Positions 8,006-16,828 of a DNA stretch of 64,000 nucleotides are shown one piece after another. The notes under the pieces were generated by a model, which saw only the letters and a program-made list of their open reading frames with translations, was not told the origin of the DNA and ran no database searches. Source of the DNA: Oceanihabitans sp. 2_MG-2023 (GTDB taxonomy: Bacteria; Bacteroidota; Bacteroidia; Flavobacteriales; Flavobacteriaceae); NCBI RefSeq assembly GCF_030547245.1, contig NZ_JAUOQT010000001.1, positions 248,001 to 312,000 on the forward strand, read 5' to 3'. Within the stretch, counting starts at the first letter, position 1; every line of letters begins with the position of its first letter. The translations under genes were made by a program, and so were the position numbers.

Positions 8006-9031
8006 GGTAAAAGAAAACTCGCTACCAACTTCAAATTCACTTTCTATATAAATTTTCTCGTCATGGGCTTCAATAATATGCTTAACAATAGCCAAGCCTA
8101 AACCAGAGCCTCCTTCTTTACGGGAACCACTTTTATCTACTCTATAAAAACGTTCAAATAATCTTGGTATATGCTTTTTTTCAATGCCTTCTCCATTATC
8201 CGTTACTCGAACAATAACTTTATTTTTTATAAGGTTTTCTATACTAACCTCCGTTGTTCCTTGCTGTCTTCCGTATTTAATAGAGTTAACAACAAGATTC
8301 GTTAGTACTTGCTGTATACGTTCCTTATCAGCATTTACCATTATGGGTTCTTTGTAATCGATATCGAAAGTTAGTGTAATATTTTTTTTTGTTGCTTTCA
8401 TTTCAAAGAGTTCAAAAACACTTTGCACGAGTTCAACTATATCAAAAGCCTCTATATTTAAACTTAAATCCCCTATTTCTAATTTGGTAATCATATCTAA
8501 ATCTCTCACAATATAAATTAGTCTTTCTACACCTTTATTTGCATTACTTAAATATTTATCTCGTACATTTTTATCTTTTACAGCGCCGTCTAATAAAGTA
8601 AGAATATAGCCTTGTACTGTAAATAATGGGGTTTTAAGTTCGTGCGACACATTTCCTAGAAATTCTTTTCTGTATTCCTCACGTACTTTAAGCATTTCTA
8701 TTTCTAGCTTACGATCTTTAGCATACTTATCTATTTCCTTAGTAAGTGTTGCCATGTCTGTAGTAATTCTTTCTTTTTTTAAAGTAGAAGATTCTAATAG
8801 TGTAAGCTCGTCGTATACTTTTTTAACACGTTTGTATATAAACTGTTCTACACGATATTGAATAATTATAAAAGAAGAGAGATAACAAGCTAATGCTATA
8901 TATATAATTTGAACCCAATCTAAAGTATAAAATTTATATAAAAAAACACCCATTAAGAGCGTTAAAAAACAAGTGATATACAATGCTGTTTTAAAAGCAA
9001 ACTTGTATGTTTTTTTTAATTTTCTTTGCAT
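7988..9031 (-). CDS. PhoR-like sensor histidine kinase
   Basis: Membrane kinase of 347 residues. Two hydrophobic segments near residues 12-32 and 38-58 with almost no periplasmic loop, a linker coiled region, then the H-box FLGNVSHELKTPL (phospho-accepting His130), N-box NLVVNSIKYG, G1 DNGEGI, F-box FERFYRVD and G2 GSGLGLAIVKHI. No PAS or HAMP domain is evident. The start overlaps the stop of the OmpR-type regulator gene by one base, so the two are a translationally coupled two-component system. The stimulus is unknown; the H-box type is that of PhoR, but phosphate sensing is not shown. Confidence 0.9.
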   Translation of the reverse strand: MQRKLKKTYKFAFKTALYITCFLTLLMGVFLYKFYTLDWVQIIYIALACYLSSFIIIQYRVEQFIYKRVKKVYDELTLLESSTLKKERITTDMATLTKEIDKYAKDRKLEIEMLKVREEYRKEFLGNVSHELKTPLFTVQGYILTLLDGAVKDKNVRDKYLSNANKGVERLIYIVRDLDMITKLEIGDLSLNIEAFDIVELVQSVFELFEMKATKKNITLTFDIDYKEPIMVNADKERIQQVLTNLVVNSIKYGRQQGTTEVSIENLIKNKVIVRVTDNGEGIEKKHIPRLFERFYRVDKSGSRKEGGSGLGLAIVKHIIEAHDEKIYIESEFEVGSEFSFTLEKFE

Positions 9032-9714
9032 TATTCTACAAACTTATATCCTACCCCTTTAACGGTTTTAAAATAATCATCGCCAATTTTCTCTCTAAGC
9101 TTTCTAATGTGCACATCTATGGTTCTTCCTCCAACAACAACTTCGTTTCCCCAAACTTTATCTAGAATATCTTCGCGTTTAAAAACTTTGCCAGGCTTAG
9201 ATGCTAGTAAAGATAATAATTCAAATTCTTTTCTTGGCAAAATGATTTCCTTTCCTTTAAGCTCAATTTTATATTCGTCTCTATTAATAACAAGATTTCC
9301 AATTTTAACAATGTTTTCACTAGCATCTTCATCTTTAAAACGTCTTAATAATGCTTTAACTTTGCTAACCAGAACTTTTGGCTTTATTGGTTTTGTTATA
9401 TAATCATCGGCTCCAGCATCAAACCCTGCAACTTGTGAATAATCTTCTCCTCTTGCAGTTAAAAAAGTTATAATGGTATTATTTAAACTTTCTATTTTTC
9501 TAATTTGTTCACATGCTTCAATACCATCCATTTCTGGCATCATTACATCTAAAATAATTAGTTGTGGTTTTTCTTTCTTAGCCTTTTTAACTGCTTGTAA
9601 ACCGTTCTCTGCTGTTATAACTTGATACCCTTCAGAGGTTAAGTTATAGCGTACTATTTCTAGTATGTCTGGTTCATCATCAACCAATAATATTTTAATG
9701 TCTTTCTTCTTCAT
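9031..9714 (-). CDS. OmpR/PhoB-family response regulator
   Basis: Transcription factor of 227 residues. Receiver domain with acidic pocket VDDEPD (Asp12, Asp13), phospho-acceptor Asp56 in IILDVMMPEMDG, Thr in TFLTARG and Lys in DDYITKPIKPK; winged-helix output domain from about residue 130, ending RTIDVHIRKLREKIGDDYFKTVKGVGYKF. Cognate partner of the kinase encoded directly downstream. Upstream lies a pair of GTAAAG direct repeats 11 bp apart (9724-9740), a geometry used by PhoB-type regulators, so autoregulation is possible (inferred). Confidence 0.93.
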   Translation of the reverse strand: MKKKDIKILLVDDEPDILEIVRYNLTSEGYQVITAENGLQAVKKAKKEKPQLIILDVMMPEMDGIEACEQIRKIESLNNTIITFLTARGEDYSQVAGFDAGADDYITKPIKPKVLVSKVKALLRRFKDEDASENIVKIGNLVINRDEYKIELKGKEIILPRKEFELLSLLASKPGKVFKREDILDKVWGNEVVVGGRTIDVHIRKLREKIGDDYFKTVKGVGYKFVE

Positions 9715-9723
9715 TTATTTAAA

Positions 9724-9740
9724 GTAAAGTTAATGTAAAG
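9724..9740 (-). promoter_or_regulatory. Direct repeat CTTTAC-N5-CTTTAC upstream of the OmpR-type regulator
   Basis: On the minus strand CTTTAC occurs twice with an 11-bp repeat distance (9740-9735 and 9729-9724), ten bases before the regulator start. Eleven-bp spaced direct repeats are the binding geometry of many OmpR/PhoB proteins. The region is AT-rich, so chance is possible. A 7-bp-arm hairpin AAAGATGCACATCTTT is further upstream at 9755-9770. Confidence 0.3.
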
Positions 9741-9931
9741 ATAAAATTAATCATAAAGATGCACATCTTTTTATAGACAAATAACAATATAGTAACATAA
9801 GGCATTACTTAACTTGTTTAAATTCTTTAAAATAGATATCTTATATTATAAATCTAGTACCTAAGCACATAGCTAATGTTATATTAGTGTGAATAATTGA
9901 TTTTTCATATAGTTAAAGTCATTTTTCTAAT

Positions 9932-9939
9932 TATATTTG
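9932..9939 (+). promoter_or_regulatory. Putative -7 element TATATTTG of a T9SS cargo gene
   Basis: Matches TAnnTTTG, 29 bases before the ATG at 9969. The four bases after it are followed by CTA, as in the promoters at 29655 and 29764. No convincing -33 box was identified. Confidence 0.45.
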
Positions 9940-9968
9940 TAGTCTACAATTTATAAAAAAACACAATT

Positions 9969-11753
9969 ATGAAAAAAATTTACTTTTTATTATTAACAGT
10001 ATTAATGACCTCTGCCTCTTTTGCACAGGTAATTATTACAGAAATTGCTGATCCTGATAACAATTCAGATGCACGTTATATTGAATTACATAACTTAGGT
10101 GCTTCGACTGTAGACTTTACAGAAGGTAACGGGTGGCAAATTGACAAATATACAAATGCAAGTGGTGCTGTTTCGGTTTCTTTAGACTTAACAGGATCAA
10201 TTCCTGCTGGCGGATTCTATATTATAGCATATGATAATGCAGCTGGAACTTTTGCCACTGTTTATGGAATGACTGCTCACCAACTAGATAGTGTAAATAA
10301 TGGTGTTGCTGGAAGTAATGGTGATGACGATTTAGTTTTAATTGATGGAACAGATACTATTGTTGATTTCTGGGGAGTTTATGATACAATGACAGCTACA
10401 AACACAGACAACTCTGGTACTTGTTCAGAGTATGAAGACGGTAGAGCAGAAAGACTTACTACAGTAACAATGGGATCAACAACTTTTAATGAAGCAGAAT
10501 GGAATGTTTGGGCTGACTCTGATGTAACAGGTTGTACATCGCATGTAAATGCGCCAAGAACAGCTCCTGGTGATTTTGATCCAGGCGCATGGGGTACACC
10601 TACATGTGGTTTTAGTTTCACCAACTCTTCTGCAATTTGTGATGCTATTACTAATGGTGCTGACACATATACTGCTACTATTGATTTTTCTGGTGGTGGA
10701 AATTCTTCATTTACAGTAGTTGCTGATGCTGGTTCTATTGATTTAAGCGCAGGAGATCCTGCAATAGACGAAACTGGAACAATTACTATTACAGGACTTA
10801 CTGAAGGGGTTGACGTTACAATTACTGCTAACGACACAAGCCTTTGTAATGTAATGAGCACAATTACTGCTGCAACATGTGTACCTTCTAATGTATTACC
10901 TATTTCTGATGACTTCACTTATGCTGATGGTAGTCTTGTTCCAAACGGATTTTGGTTAAATAATGGAGGTACTGCAGGGGATTTCTTAGTATCTTCTGGA
11001 CAAGCTGTAGTAGAACACGGAGCACCTAGCGAAGATGTAATTATACCTTTTACACCAGTTTCTGGAAAAATCTATTATGGTTTAGATTTTACTGTTGAGG
11101 ATCCTGGCGCACCAATTACTGGTTCTGATTTTGAATACTTTGCTCATTTTAAAGACTCTGGATTTGGTTTTAAAGCTCGTCTTGATATCGTTGAAGCTAC
11201 TTCTGGTGGTGATTTCACTGTTGGTATTTCTACAGGAACAAGTACAGCGGAAGCTACTTGGGCTGCAGATCTTTCTTTTGGAACTACTTATCGTGCAATA
11301 GTAATGTATGATCAGGATGCTAATATAGCGCAATTATGGATAGATGCTACAGCTATGGGAGACACTTCTATAGTAGGTGGAGATGATGCTGACCCAGGAA
11401 GCGTAATGGAAGCTTTTCAACTTAGACAATCGGATTCATCAACAAATGAAACTGTTCTTGTTGATAATTTAGTGATTTCTCAAAACTTTGCAGATACTAC
11501 TTTATCTACAAAAGATTATAACAACAATACTTTTGCTGTATACCCTAACCCTGTTACTAATGGGTTCGTAAATATTTCTAGCACATCTAACGAAGTGATT
11601 TCTGTTTCAGTTTTTGATATTCTTGGAAAACAAGTAATCAACCAAACAGTAAACAACAACGTTTTAAACGTTGCTACTTTAACAAGTGGTATTTACATTT
11701 TAAAATTATCTCAAAACGGAAATGTGACTACAAAAAAATTAGTTATAAAATAA
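9969..11753 (+). CDS. Secreted lamin-tail-domain protein with T9SS type A sorting domain
   Basis: 594 residues. Signal peptide MKKIYFLLLTVLMTSASFAQ (residues 1-20), then a lamin tail domain from about 21 to 140 (VIITEIADPDNNSDARYIELHN ... GGFYIIAYDN), a Ser/Thr/Asp-rich middle with a possible Ig-like region, and a concanavalin/laminin-G-like section around 320-500. The C-terminal ~75 residues are a Por secretion domain (FAVYPNPVTNG ... GIYILKLSQNGNVTTKKLVIK), so the protein should be exported by the type IX system and released or anchored on the cell surface. Function unknown; lamin tail domains in bacteria occur in adhesins and nucleases, but no catalytic domain is seen. A paralogous C-terminus is encoded next door. 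Confidence 0.88.
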   Translation: MKKIYFLLLTVLMTSASFAQVIITEIADPDNNSDARYIELHNLGASTVDFTEGNGWQIDKYTNASGAVSVSLDLTGSIPAGGFYIIAYDNAAGTFATVYGMTAHQLDSVNNGVAGSNGDDDLVLIDGTDTIVDFWGVYDTMTATNTDNSGTCSEYEDGRAERLTTVTMGSTTFNEAEWNVWADSDVTGCTSHVNAPRTAPGDFDPGAWGTPTCGFSFTNSSAICDAITNGADTYTATIDFSGGGNSSFTVVADAGSIDLSAGDPAIDETGTITITGLTEGVDVTITANDTSLCNVMSTITAATCVPSNVLPISDDFTYADGSLVPNGFWLNNGGTAGDFLVSSGQAVVEHGAPSEDVIIPFTPVSGKIYYGLDFTVEDPGAPITGSDFEYFAHFKDSGFGFKARLDIVEATSGGDFTVGISTGTSTAEATWAADLSFGTTYRAIVMYDQDANIAQLWIDATAMGDTSIVGGDDADPGSVMEAFQLRQSDSSTNETVLVDNLVISQNFADTTLSTKDYNNNTFAVYPNPVTNGFVNISSTSNEVISVSVFDILGKQVINQTVNNNVLNVATLTSGIYILKLSQNGNVTTKKLVIK

Positions 11754-11777
11754 CTCCAATATTAAGTTATTGTTAAA

Positions 11778-11809
11778 AAGGCTGGTGATTTTTTACCAGT
11801 CTTTTTTTT
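11778..11809 (+). terminator. Rho-independent terminator
   Basis: Stem GGCTGGT/ACCAGTC (one G-U pair) with loop GATTTTTT, followed by eight or more T. It ends the transcript of the lamin-tail protein gene, separating it from the next T9SS cargo gene. Confidence 0.8.
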
Positions 11810-11861
11810 GTAATATATTTATCGGAATAAAAAAAAACAGTATTTCCAATAAACTAATTGG

Positions 11862-11872
11862 TATAATATTTG
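11862..11872 (+). promoter_or_regulatory. Possible -7 element TATAATATTTG
   Basis: Similar to TAnnTTTG with altered spacing, 31 bases before the ATG at 11904. Because a strong terminator lies upstream, this gene needs its own promoter; this is the best candidate. Confidence 0.3.
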
Positions 11873-11903
11873 CATTAAATAAACCCTAAAAAAAAATTAA
11901 ATT

Positions 11904-12755
11904 ATGAAAAAAATCTACTTATTATTTTTATTTACAATTATTAGCACAGTATCTTTTGCACAAATTCTTTCTGAAACTTTTGATACTTATACGGATGGAA
12001 CAGGTATACAAGGAATTGATGCTTCTGGAACAATTATGAATGTTGGGGACTATCCTGCAGGTGTTAGCAACTGGACTATTGATGGTTCTCAAGGTGCATT
12101 TACAGCAGCTACAGATTGGGCAAAAGTAAGTAATGGCCAATTTGAATTTAGAGATGTAGATGGGGAAGTTGCTTTAAATTTCACTACTATTGATATTACA
12201 AACTTAGCTAATGTATACTTCACTATTGATGTTTTAGGACAAGGTAACTTTGAAACCGCAGATTATGTGGATGTTTATTATGCTATTGATGGTGGTGCCT
12301 TTACACGAATCCCAAACTGGAATAACTTAGGAGATCCTATACACACAATCATAGGAGAAATAAGTCCTGGAGTAGAATTTACTTCAACAACTATTAACCA
12401 AAATATTGGAACGGGTAGCTCTTTAACAATTAAAGTAACCGCAATGAATAATGCTGGTACAGAATATTTAAGATTAGATAATGTTAATATTTATGGAGAA
12501 ACTCTTTCTGTAGACCAAAATGAAGTTGCAGCGTTTTCTATTTATCCAAATCCTGTAGCAAATGGAATTGTAACCATTAAAACAAGTAACAACGAAGCCG
12601 TACAAGTTTCTGTTTTTGATGTTTTAGGAAAACAAGTATTATCTCAAAATGTTACTAACCAGACTTTAGACGTTTCTAATTTAAACGCTGGAATGTACAT
12701 TTTAAAATTAGTTCAAAACGGAAATAGTACTACTAAAAAATTAGTAATTAACTAA
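11904..12755 (+). CDS. Secreted protein with T9SS type A sorting domain
   Basis: 283 residues. Signal peptide MKKIYLLFLFTIISTVSFAQ, a beta-rich domain of about 180 residues (ILSETFDTYTDGTGIQGID ... YLRLDNVNIYG) that resembles jelly-roll/carbohydrate-binding or choice-of-anchor modules, and a Por sorting domain from about residue 205 (FSIYPNPVANGIVTIKTSN ... MYILKLVQNGNSTTKKLVIN). Its signal peptide and C-terminal 75 residues are close copies of those of the preceding gene while the middles differ. No catalytic residues recognised. Own promoter and terminator, so transcribed separately. Confidence 0.85.
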   Translation: MKKIYLLFLFTIISTVSFAQILSETFDTYTDGTGIQGIDASGTIMNVGDYPAGVSNWTIDGSQGAFTAATDWAKVSNGQFEFRDVDGEVALNFTTIDITNLANVYFTIDVLGQGNFETADYVDVYYAIDGGAFTRIPNWNNLGDPIHTIIGEISPGVEFTSTTINQNIGTGSSLTIKVTAMNNAGTEYLRLDNVNIYGETLSVDQNEVAAFSIYPNPVANGIVTIKTSNNEAVQVSVFDVLGKQVLSQNVTNQTLDVSNLNAGMYILKLVQNGNSTTKKLVIN

Positions 12756-12773
12756 TTCCCTTTTATAACATAT

Positions 12774-12806
12774 AAAAAGCGTTACTCTATAGAGTAACGC
12801 TTTTTT
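12774..12806 (+). terminator. Rho-independent terminator
   Basis: Perfect palindrome GCGTTACTCTATAGAGTAACGC flanked by AAAAA and TTTTTT, just after the T9SS cargo gene. The A and T tracts make it able to work in both directions, though only plus-strand genes flank it. Confidence 0.88.
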
Positions 12807-12814
12807 ATTTTACC

Positions 12815-12822
12815 TACTTTTG
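12815..12822 (+). promoter_or_regulatory. Putative -7 element TACTTTTG
   Basis: Matches TAnnTTTG, 12 bases before the ATG at 12835 and directly after the terminator, giving a leader of only about six bases. Confidence 0.45.
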
Positions 12823-12834
12823 TCATCATAAGCT

Positions 12835-13815
12835 ATGATACACACTAAAGACATATTTAGTATTAAAAACCAAACAGAATTTGACACTGTAGCATTACAG
12901 GTTTTTAAATTTCAGTTTGAAAATAATGCGGTATATCGTTCTTTTTGTGATTTATTATACATCCACCCAAGTGACATAAAACGTATAGAAGATATTCCGT
13001 TTTTGCCAATTTCGTTTTTTAAAAGTCATGAAATTTTAAGTGCTTCGGAAGAAATTGAACAAACATTTTCCAGTAGTGGCACCACCGGAAGCATTACCAG
13101 TAAACATCAAGTAACTAATGTTTCTGTTTACGAAGAAAGCTTCAGAAGCGGTTTTAAACACTTTTATGGCAATATAGAAGACTATACCATTTTAGCTTTA
13201 TTACCTAATTATTTAGAACGTGAAGGGTCTTCATTAGTATATATGTTTAATGATTTGATTAAAAAATCTAAGAAACCACAAAGCGGGTTTTATTTAGATA
13301 ATCTTTCCGAATTAAAAAGCAAATTACAAACCTTAGATGTACAAGGTGAAAAAGTATTACTTATTGGAGTTTCTTTTGCTTTATTAGATTTGATAGAAAA
13401 CCACTCTTTTCAATTACAAAACACCATTATCATGGAAACTGGTGGTATGAAAGGAAGGCGAAAAGAACTAATTCGAGAAGAATTACACGACATTTTAAAA
13501 CAAGGGTTTGGCGTACAAAACATACATAGCGAGTATGGTATGACCGAATTATTAAGCCAAGCCTATTCTACAGGAAATGGTGTTTTTAATTGCCCAAACT
13601 GGATGCAAGTCTTAACTCGTGACACAGAAGATGCTTTAACCATACAAAATCCTGGAAAAACTGGAGGGTTAAACATAATAGATTTGGCAAATGTAAATTC
13701 CTGCGCTTTTATTGCAACGCAAGATTTAGGAAAAGTTAATAAGGATGGCTCTTTTGAAATTATAGGAAGATTCGATAATAGCGATATACGTGGTTGTAAC
13801 CTCATGGTCTTATAA
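12835..13815 (+). CDS. LuxE-like acyl-protein synthetase / acyl transferase
   Basis: 326 residues of the ANL adenylating superfamily, LuxE branch. The P-loop-like motif SSSGTTGS is at residues 79-86 and the second signature METGGMKGRRKE ... HSEYGMTELLSQAY follows near 200-245. LuxE activates fatty acids as acyl-AMP and holds them as a thioester for transfer; in Bacteroidota the usual substrate is unknown because no lux genes are present. The C-terminal subdomain of larger ANL enzymes is lacking, as in LuxE. It is followed 50 bp later by a YHS-domain gene. Family call is good; role is open. Confidence 0.75.
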   Translation: MIHTKDIFSIKNQTEFDTVALQVFKFQFENNAVYRSFCDLLYIHPSDIKRIEDIPFLPISFFKSHEILSASEEIEQTFSSSGTTGSITSKHQVTNVSVYEESFRSGFKHFYGNIEDYTILALLPNYLEREGSSLVYMFNDLIKKSKKPQSGFYLDNLSELKSKLQTLDVQGEKVLLIGVSFALLDLIENHSFQLQNTIIMETGGMKGRRKELIREELHDILKQGFGVQNIHSEYGMTELLSQAYSTGNGVFNCPNWMQVLTRDTEDALTIQNPGKTGGLNIIDLANVNSCAFIATQDLGKVNKDGSFEIIGRFDNSDIRGCNLMVL

Positions 13816-13865
13816 CTATTACTGTAATTATAGATTGTTTTTACCGACTTATATAAAAACAATTT

Positions 13866-14303
13866 ATGAAAGCACTACCCTTTTTATTGTTTCTAGTACT
13901 AGGAACTATTCAAGCACAAAAAATAGATTATAATACGAAAAACGGAACTGCTGTAAAAGGTTATGATGTCGTTGCATATTTTAATAATACCGCTATAGAA
14001 GGAAACAAAAAATACGTTACACAATATGATGGTGTTACTTATTTATTCGCTTCTAGCTTACATTTGAAAATGTTTATTGATAATCCAGAAAAATACATTC
14101 CACAATATGGAGGTTATTGCGCTTATGCAATTGGTGCGAAATCTAAAAAAGTGTCTATAGATCCTGAAACGTATGAAATACGCGATGGTAAGCTATATCT
14201 TTTTTATAATTCATGGGGAACAAATACTCTAGACCTTTGGTTAGCAGAAGAACCAACTAAGCTCCAACAGAAAGCAGATAAGAATTGGGAGAAAATAAAA
14301 TAG
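13866..14303 (+). CDS. Secreted YHS-domain protein
   Basis: 145 residues with signal peptide MKALPFLLFLVLGTIQAQ. The YHS domain spans about residues 30-80: VKGYDVVAYF, VTYLFASSLHLKMFIDNPEKYIPQYGGYCAYAIG. The conserved GYCAYA and the F...P...Y pattern match the family often named YHS domain (seleno)protein; here the position is Cys, not selenocysteine. YHS domains are thought to bind metals; the function of these periplasmic versions is not known. A bidirectional terminator separates it from tyrS. Confidence 0.85.
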   Translation: MKALPFLLFLVLGTIQAQKIDYNTKNGTAVKGYDVVAYFNNTAIEGNKKYVTQYDGVTYLFASSLHLKMFIDNPEKYIPQYGGYCAYAIGAKSKKVSIDPETYEIRDGKLYLFYNSWGTNTLDLWLAEEPTKLQQKADKNWEKIK

Positions 14304-14390
14304 TATAGCTGTAAGTATTTAAAAAAAATTCCGACTAAAAAAGTGCTAGAAAAAGAAAAATTAATTTTTTAGTTAATTGGTTAGTTTTAA

Positions 14391-14422
14391 AGCCTGATTA
14401 TTTTCATAATCAGGCTTTTTTT
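14391..14422. terminator. Bidirectional terminator between YHS gene and tyrS
   Basis: Stem AGCCTGATTA / TAATCAGGCT with a short TTTTCA loop, followed by TTTTTT on the plus strand. It lies 3 bp from the tyrS stop codon and serves two convergent genes. Confidence 0.82.
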
Positions 14423-14425
14423 ATT

Positions 14426-15733
14426 TTAAACCGCTTTAATAATATACGTATTACGTTTTCCCTTGTTAATAACTACGTAAGTATCGTTTATTAAATCTAG
14501 ACTTGTTATTTTATAATCTTCTTTTACTTTTTCTTTATTTACAGAAACGGAGTTTTCTTTTAAAGCTCTTCTAGCTTCACCATTAGATGCTAAAAAATTA
14601 GTTTGTGCAGCAAGTGCTGCAATCATGTCTAATCCTGATTCAATCTCTTGCTTTGAAACCTCAGCTTGTGGCACTCCTTCAAAAACATCTAAAAACGTAC
14701 TTTCGTTCAATGTATTTATATCTTCTTTAAAAGATTTACTAAATAAAATATTAGAAGCTTTTTCAGCATTTTCAAAATCAGATTTAGAATGTACTAAAGT
14801 GGTCACCTCTTCAGCTAAACGCTTTTGTAATAAACGAAGATGAGGCATTTCTTTGTGTTCAACAATTAAAGCATCCATAGTAGTTTTATCTAAAAAAGTA
14901 AATATTTTAATATACTTTTCGGCATCTTCATCACTTGTATTTAGCCAAAATTGGTAAAATTTGTATACCGAAGTTTTATCTGCATCTAACCAAATATTTC
15001 CACCTTCGCTTTTTCCAAATTTAGAACCATCTGCTTTGGTTATTAAAGGACAAGTCATGGCGTAAGCTTTCGCTTCTTCACCAACATGCATACGTCTTAC
15101 TAATTCTGTACCAGTAGTAATGTTTCCCCATTGATCACTTCCTCCCATTTGCAGCACGCAATTATATTGCTTGTATAAATGGTAAAAATCATACCCTTGA
15201 ATTAATTGGTAAGTAAACTCTGTAAAAGACATACCAACGTTTCCTTCGTCACCAGACAAACGTTTTTTTACCGAATCTTTTGCCATCATGTAGTTTACTG
15301 TAATTCGTTTACCAACATCACGAGCAAAATCTATAAAACTAAAGGTTTTCATCCAATCGTAGTTATTTACTAAAATTGGAGCATTTTTTTCTTCTGAAGA
15401 AAAATTAAGAAAACGAGATAAAACACGCTTAATTCCCGCAACATTATGGTTTAAAGTAGCTTCATCTAGCAAATTACGTTCGTCACTTTTACCAGAAGGA
15501 TCCCCAATCATTCCTGTTGCTCCACCTACCAAAGCAATTGGTTTGTGTCCAGCTTTCTCTAAATGCATTAATAAAATAATAGGAACCAAACTACCAATAT
15601 GAAGAGAATCGGATGTTGGATCAAAACCAACATAAGCCGTTGTCATCTCTTTATTTAATTGCTCTTCTGTTCCAGGCATGATATCATGTACCATTCCTCT
15701 CCACGTTAATTCTTCTACTAAATTATAGTTCAT
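14426..15733 (-). CDS. tyrS: Tyrosyl-tRNA synthetase
   Basis: Class I aminoacyl-tRNA synthetase of 435 residues charging tRNA-Tyr. HIGH motif appears as SLHIGSLVP in [12 protein letters not shown] near residue 40, the tyrosine-binding region YQLIQGYDF and GGSDQWGNI are present, KMSKS appears as KFGKS near 230, and an S4 RNA-binding domain ([18 protein letters not shown]) closes the protein. Length and motif set are those of the common bacterial TyrS. Single-gene unit with a promoter element 27 bp upstream. Confidence 0.97.
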   Translation of the reverse strand: MNYNLVEELTWRGMVHDIMPGTEEQLNKEMTTAYVGFDPTSDSLHIGSLVPIILLMHLEKAGHKPIALVGGATGMIGDPSGKSDERNLLDEATLNHNVAGIKRVLSRFLNFSSEEKNAPILVNNYDWMKTFSFIDFARDVGKRITVNYMMAKDSVKKRLSGDEGNVGMSFTEFTYQLIQGYDFYHLYKQYNCVLQMGGSDQWGNITTGTELVRRMHVGEEAKAYAMTCPLITKADGSKFGKSEGGNIWLDADKTSVYKFYQFWLNTSDEDAEKYIKIFTFLDKTTMDALIVEHKEMPHLRLLQKRLAEEVTTLVHSKSDFENAEKASNILFSKSFKEDINTLNESTFLDVFEGVPQAEVSKQEIESGLDMIAALAAQTNFLASNGEARRALKENSVSVNKEKVKEDYKITSLDLINDTYVVINKGKRNTYIIKAV

Positions 15734-15759
15734 TTCTTGTTTATTATTCTAAAGTCCAG

Positions 15760-15767
15760 CAAAGATA
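15760..15767 (-). promoter_or_regulatory. tyrS: Putative -7 element TATCTTTG of tyrS
   Basis: Minus-strand match to TAnnTTTG, 26 bases before the tyrS ATG. No T-box or other leader structure fits in so short a leader. Confidence 0.45.
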
Positions 15768-15819
15768 TGTTTATCCGTTAAAAGAGAAAAGCTAATTACA
15801 AAATTACTATTTTAGCTTT

Positions 15820-16827
15820 ATGATTTTAGTTACAGGAGGAACAGGCTTAGTTGGCTCGCATTTACTATATGAATTGGTTAAAAATAACCAAAATGTTCGT
15901 GCTATTTATAGAAATGAAGAGAAGTTAGAAAGTGTAAAAAAAGTATTTTCTTATTTTACCGAAGATTCTACCTCTGCTTTTAATAAAATTGACTGGATAG
16001 AGGCAGATATTTTAAATATTCCTGCTTTAACGGAAGCTTTTAAAGGCATAACTCATGTATATCATTGTGCTGCACTTATTTCTTTTGATCTCAAGGATTA
16101 TTACGATTTACGAAAAACAAACATAGAAGGCACAGCTAACATTGTTAATTTATCTATAGCAAATACCATTAAAAAGTTATGTTATATAAGTTCTATTGCT
16201 ACTTTAGGAAACAAGGAAGATAATAGTTTAATTGATGAAGATACTTTTTGGAACCCAGAAACAGACAATAGTGTTTACGGTATAACAAAATATGGTGCAG
16301 AAATGGAAGTTTGGCGTGGTACGCAAGAAGGTTTAGATGCTGTAATTGTAAATCCAGGAATTATTTTAGGTGCTGGTTTCTGGAACTCTGGTAGTGGTTT
16401 ATTATTTAAAAAAGTGCAAAACACAATACCATATTCTGCTACTGGAACTTCTGGATATGTAGACGTTAAAGATGTTGTACAATGTATGTTACAACTAATG
16501 AAAAGTGATATACGCAACCAACGTTTTATAGTAGTTTCTGAAAATTTAAGCTTCAAAGATTTCATTGAAATTGCTGCAAAATATTTACAGGTAAAAGCAC
16601 CTAAAAAACAAGTAACTCCATTTCTACTTCAAATTGGTTGGCGAGCAGATTGGTTAAAAAGTTTTTTAACTGGAAAGCCAAGAAGTTTAACAAAACAGAC
16701 TGCTGCAACTGCCTTAACACTTGCAAACTATAATAACCAGAAAATTATTGAAGCATTAGATTATGCGTTTATACCAATAGAAAAAAGTATAAAAAAGGTT
16801 TCCGAACAGTTTTTAAAAGAACAATAA
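15820..16827 (+). CDS. NAD-dependent epimerase/dehydratase family protein (extended SDR)
   Basis: 335 residues. N-terminal Rossmann motif VTGGTGLVGSHL, the acidic/basic segment EADIL, HCAALISF and SSIATLG, and the catalytic YGITK (Tyr and Lys of YxxxK) near residue 150-155. This branch resembles dihydroflavonol-4-reductase-like and 3-beta-HSD-like reductases rather than sugar epimerases. Substrate unknown. Divergent from tyrS; its stop codon is one base from the stop of the convergent DUF4296 gene. Confidence 0.85.
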   Translation: MILVTGGTGLVGSHLLYELVKNNQNVRAIYRNEEKLESVKKVFSYFTEDSTSAFNKIDWIEADILNIPALTEAFKGITHVYHCAALISFDLKDYYDLRKTNIEGTANIVNLSIANTIKKLCYISSIATLGNKEDNSLIDEDTFWNPETDNSVYGITKYGAEMEVWRGTQEGLDAVIVNPGIILGAGFWNSGSGLLFKKVQNTIPYSATGTSGYVDVKDVVQCMLQLMKSDIRNQRFIVVSENLSFKDFIEIAAKYLQVKAPKKQVTPFLLQIGWRADWLKSFLTGKPRSLTKQTAATALTLANYNNQKIIEALDYAFIPIEKSIKKVSEQFLKEQ

Positions 16828-16828
16828 T

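Noticed and set aside
10379-10918. A 179-codon open frame antisense to the lamin-tail T9SS gene
   Set aside because: It lies wholly inside a gene with clear signal peptide and sorting domain; its composition (Val/Ser/Ala-rich, no motif) is that of a reverse reading of Thr/Asp-rich codons.
13866-14303. Selenoprotein, because this family is often labelled YHS (seleno)protein
   Set aside because: The relevant position is an ordinary Cys codon (GYCAYA) and there is no in-frame TGA.
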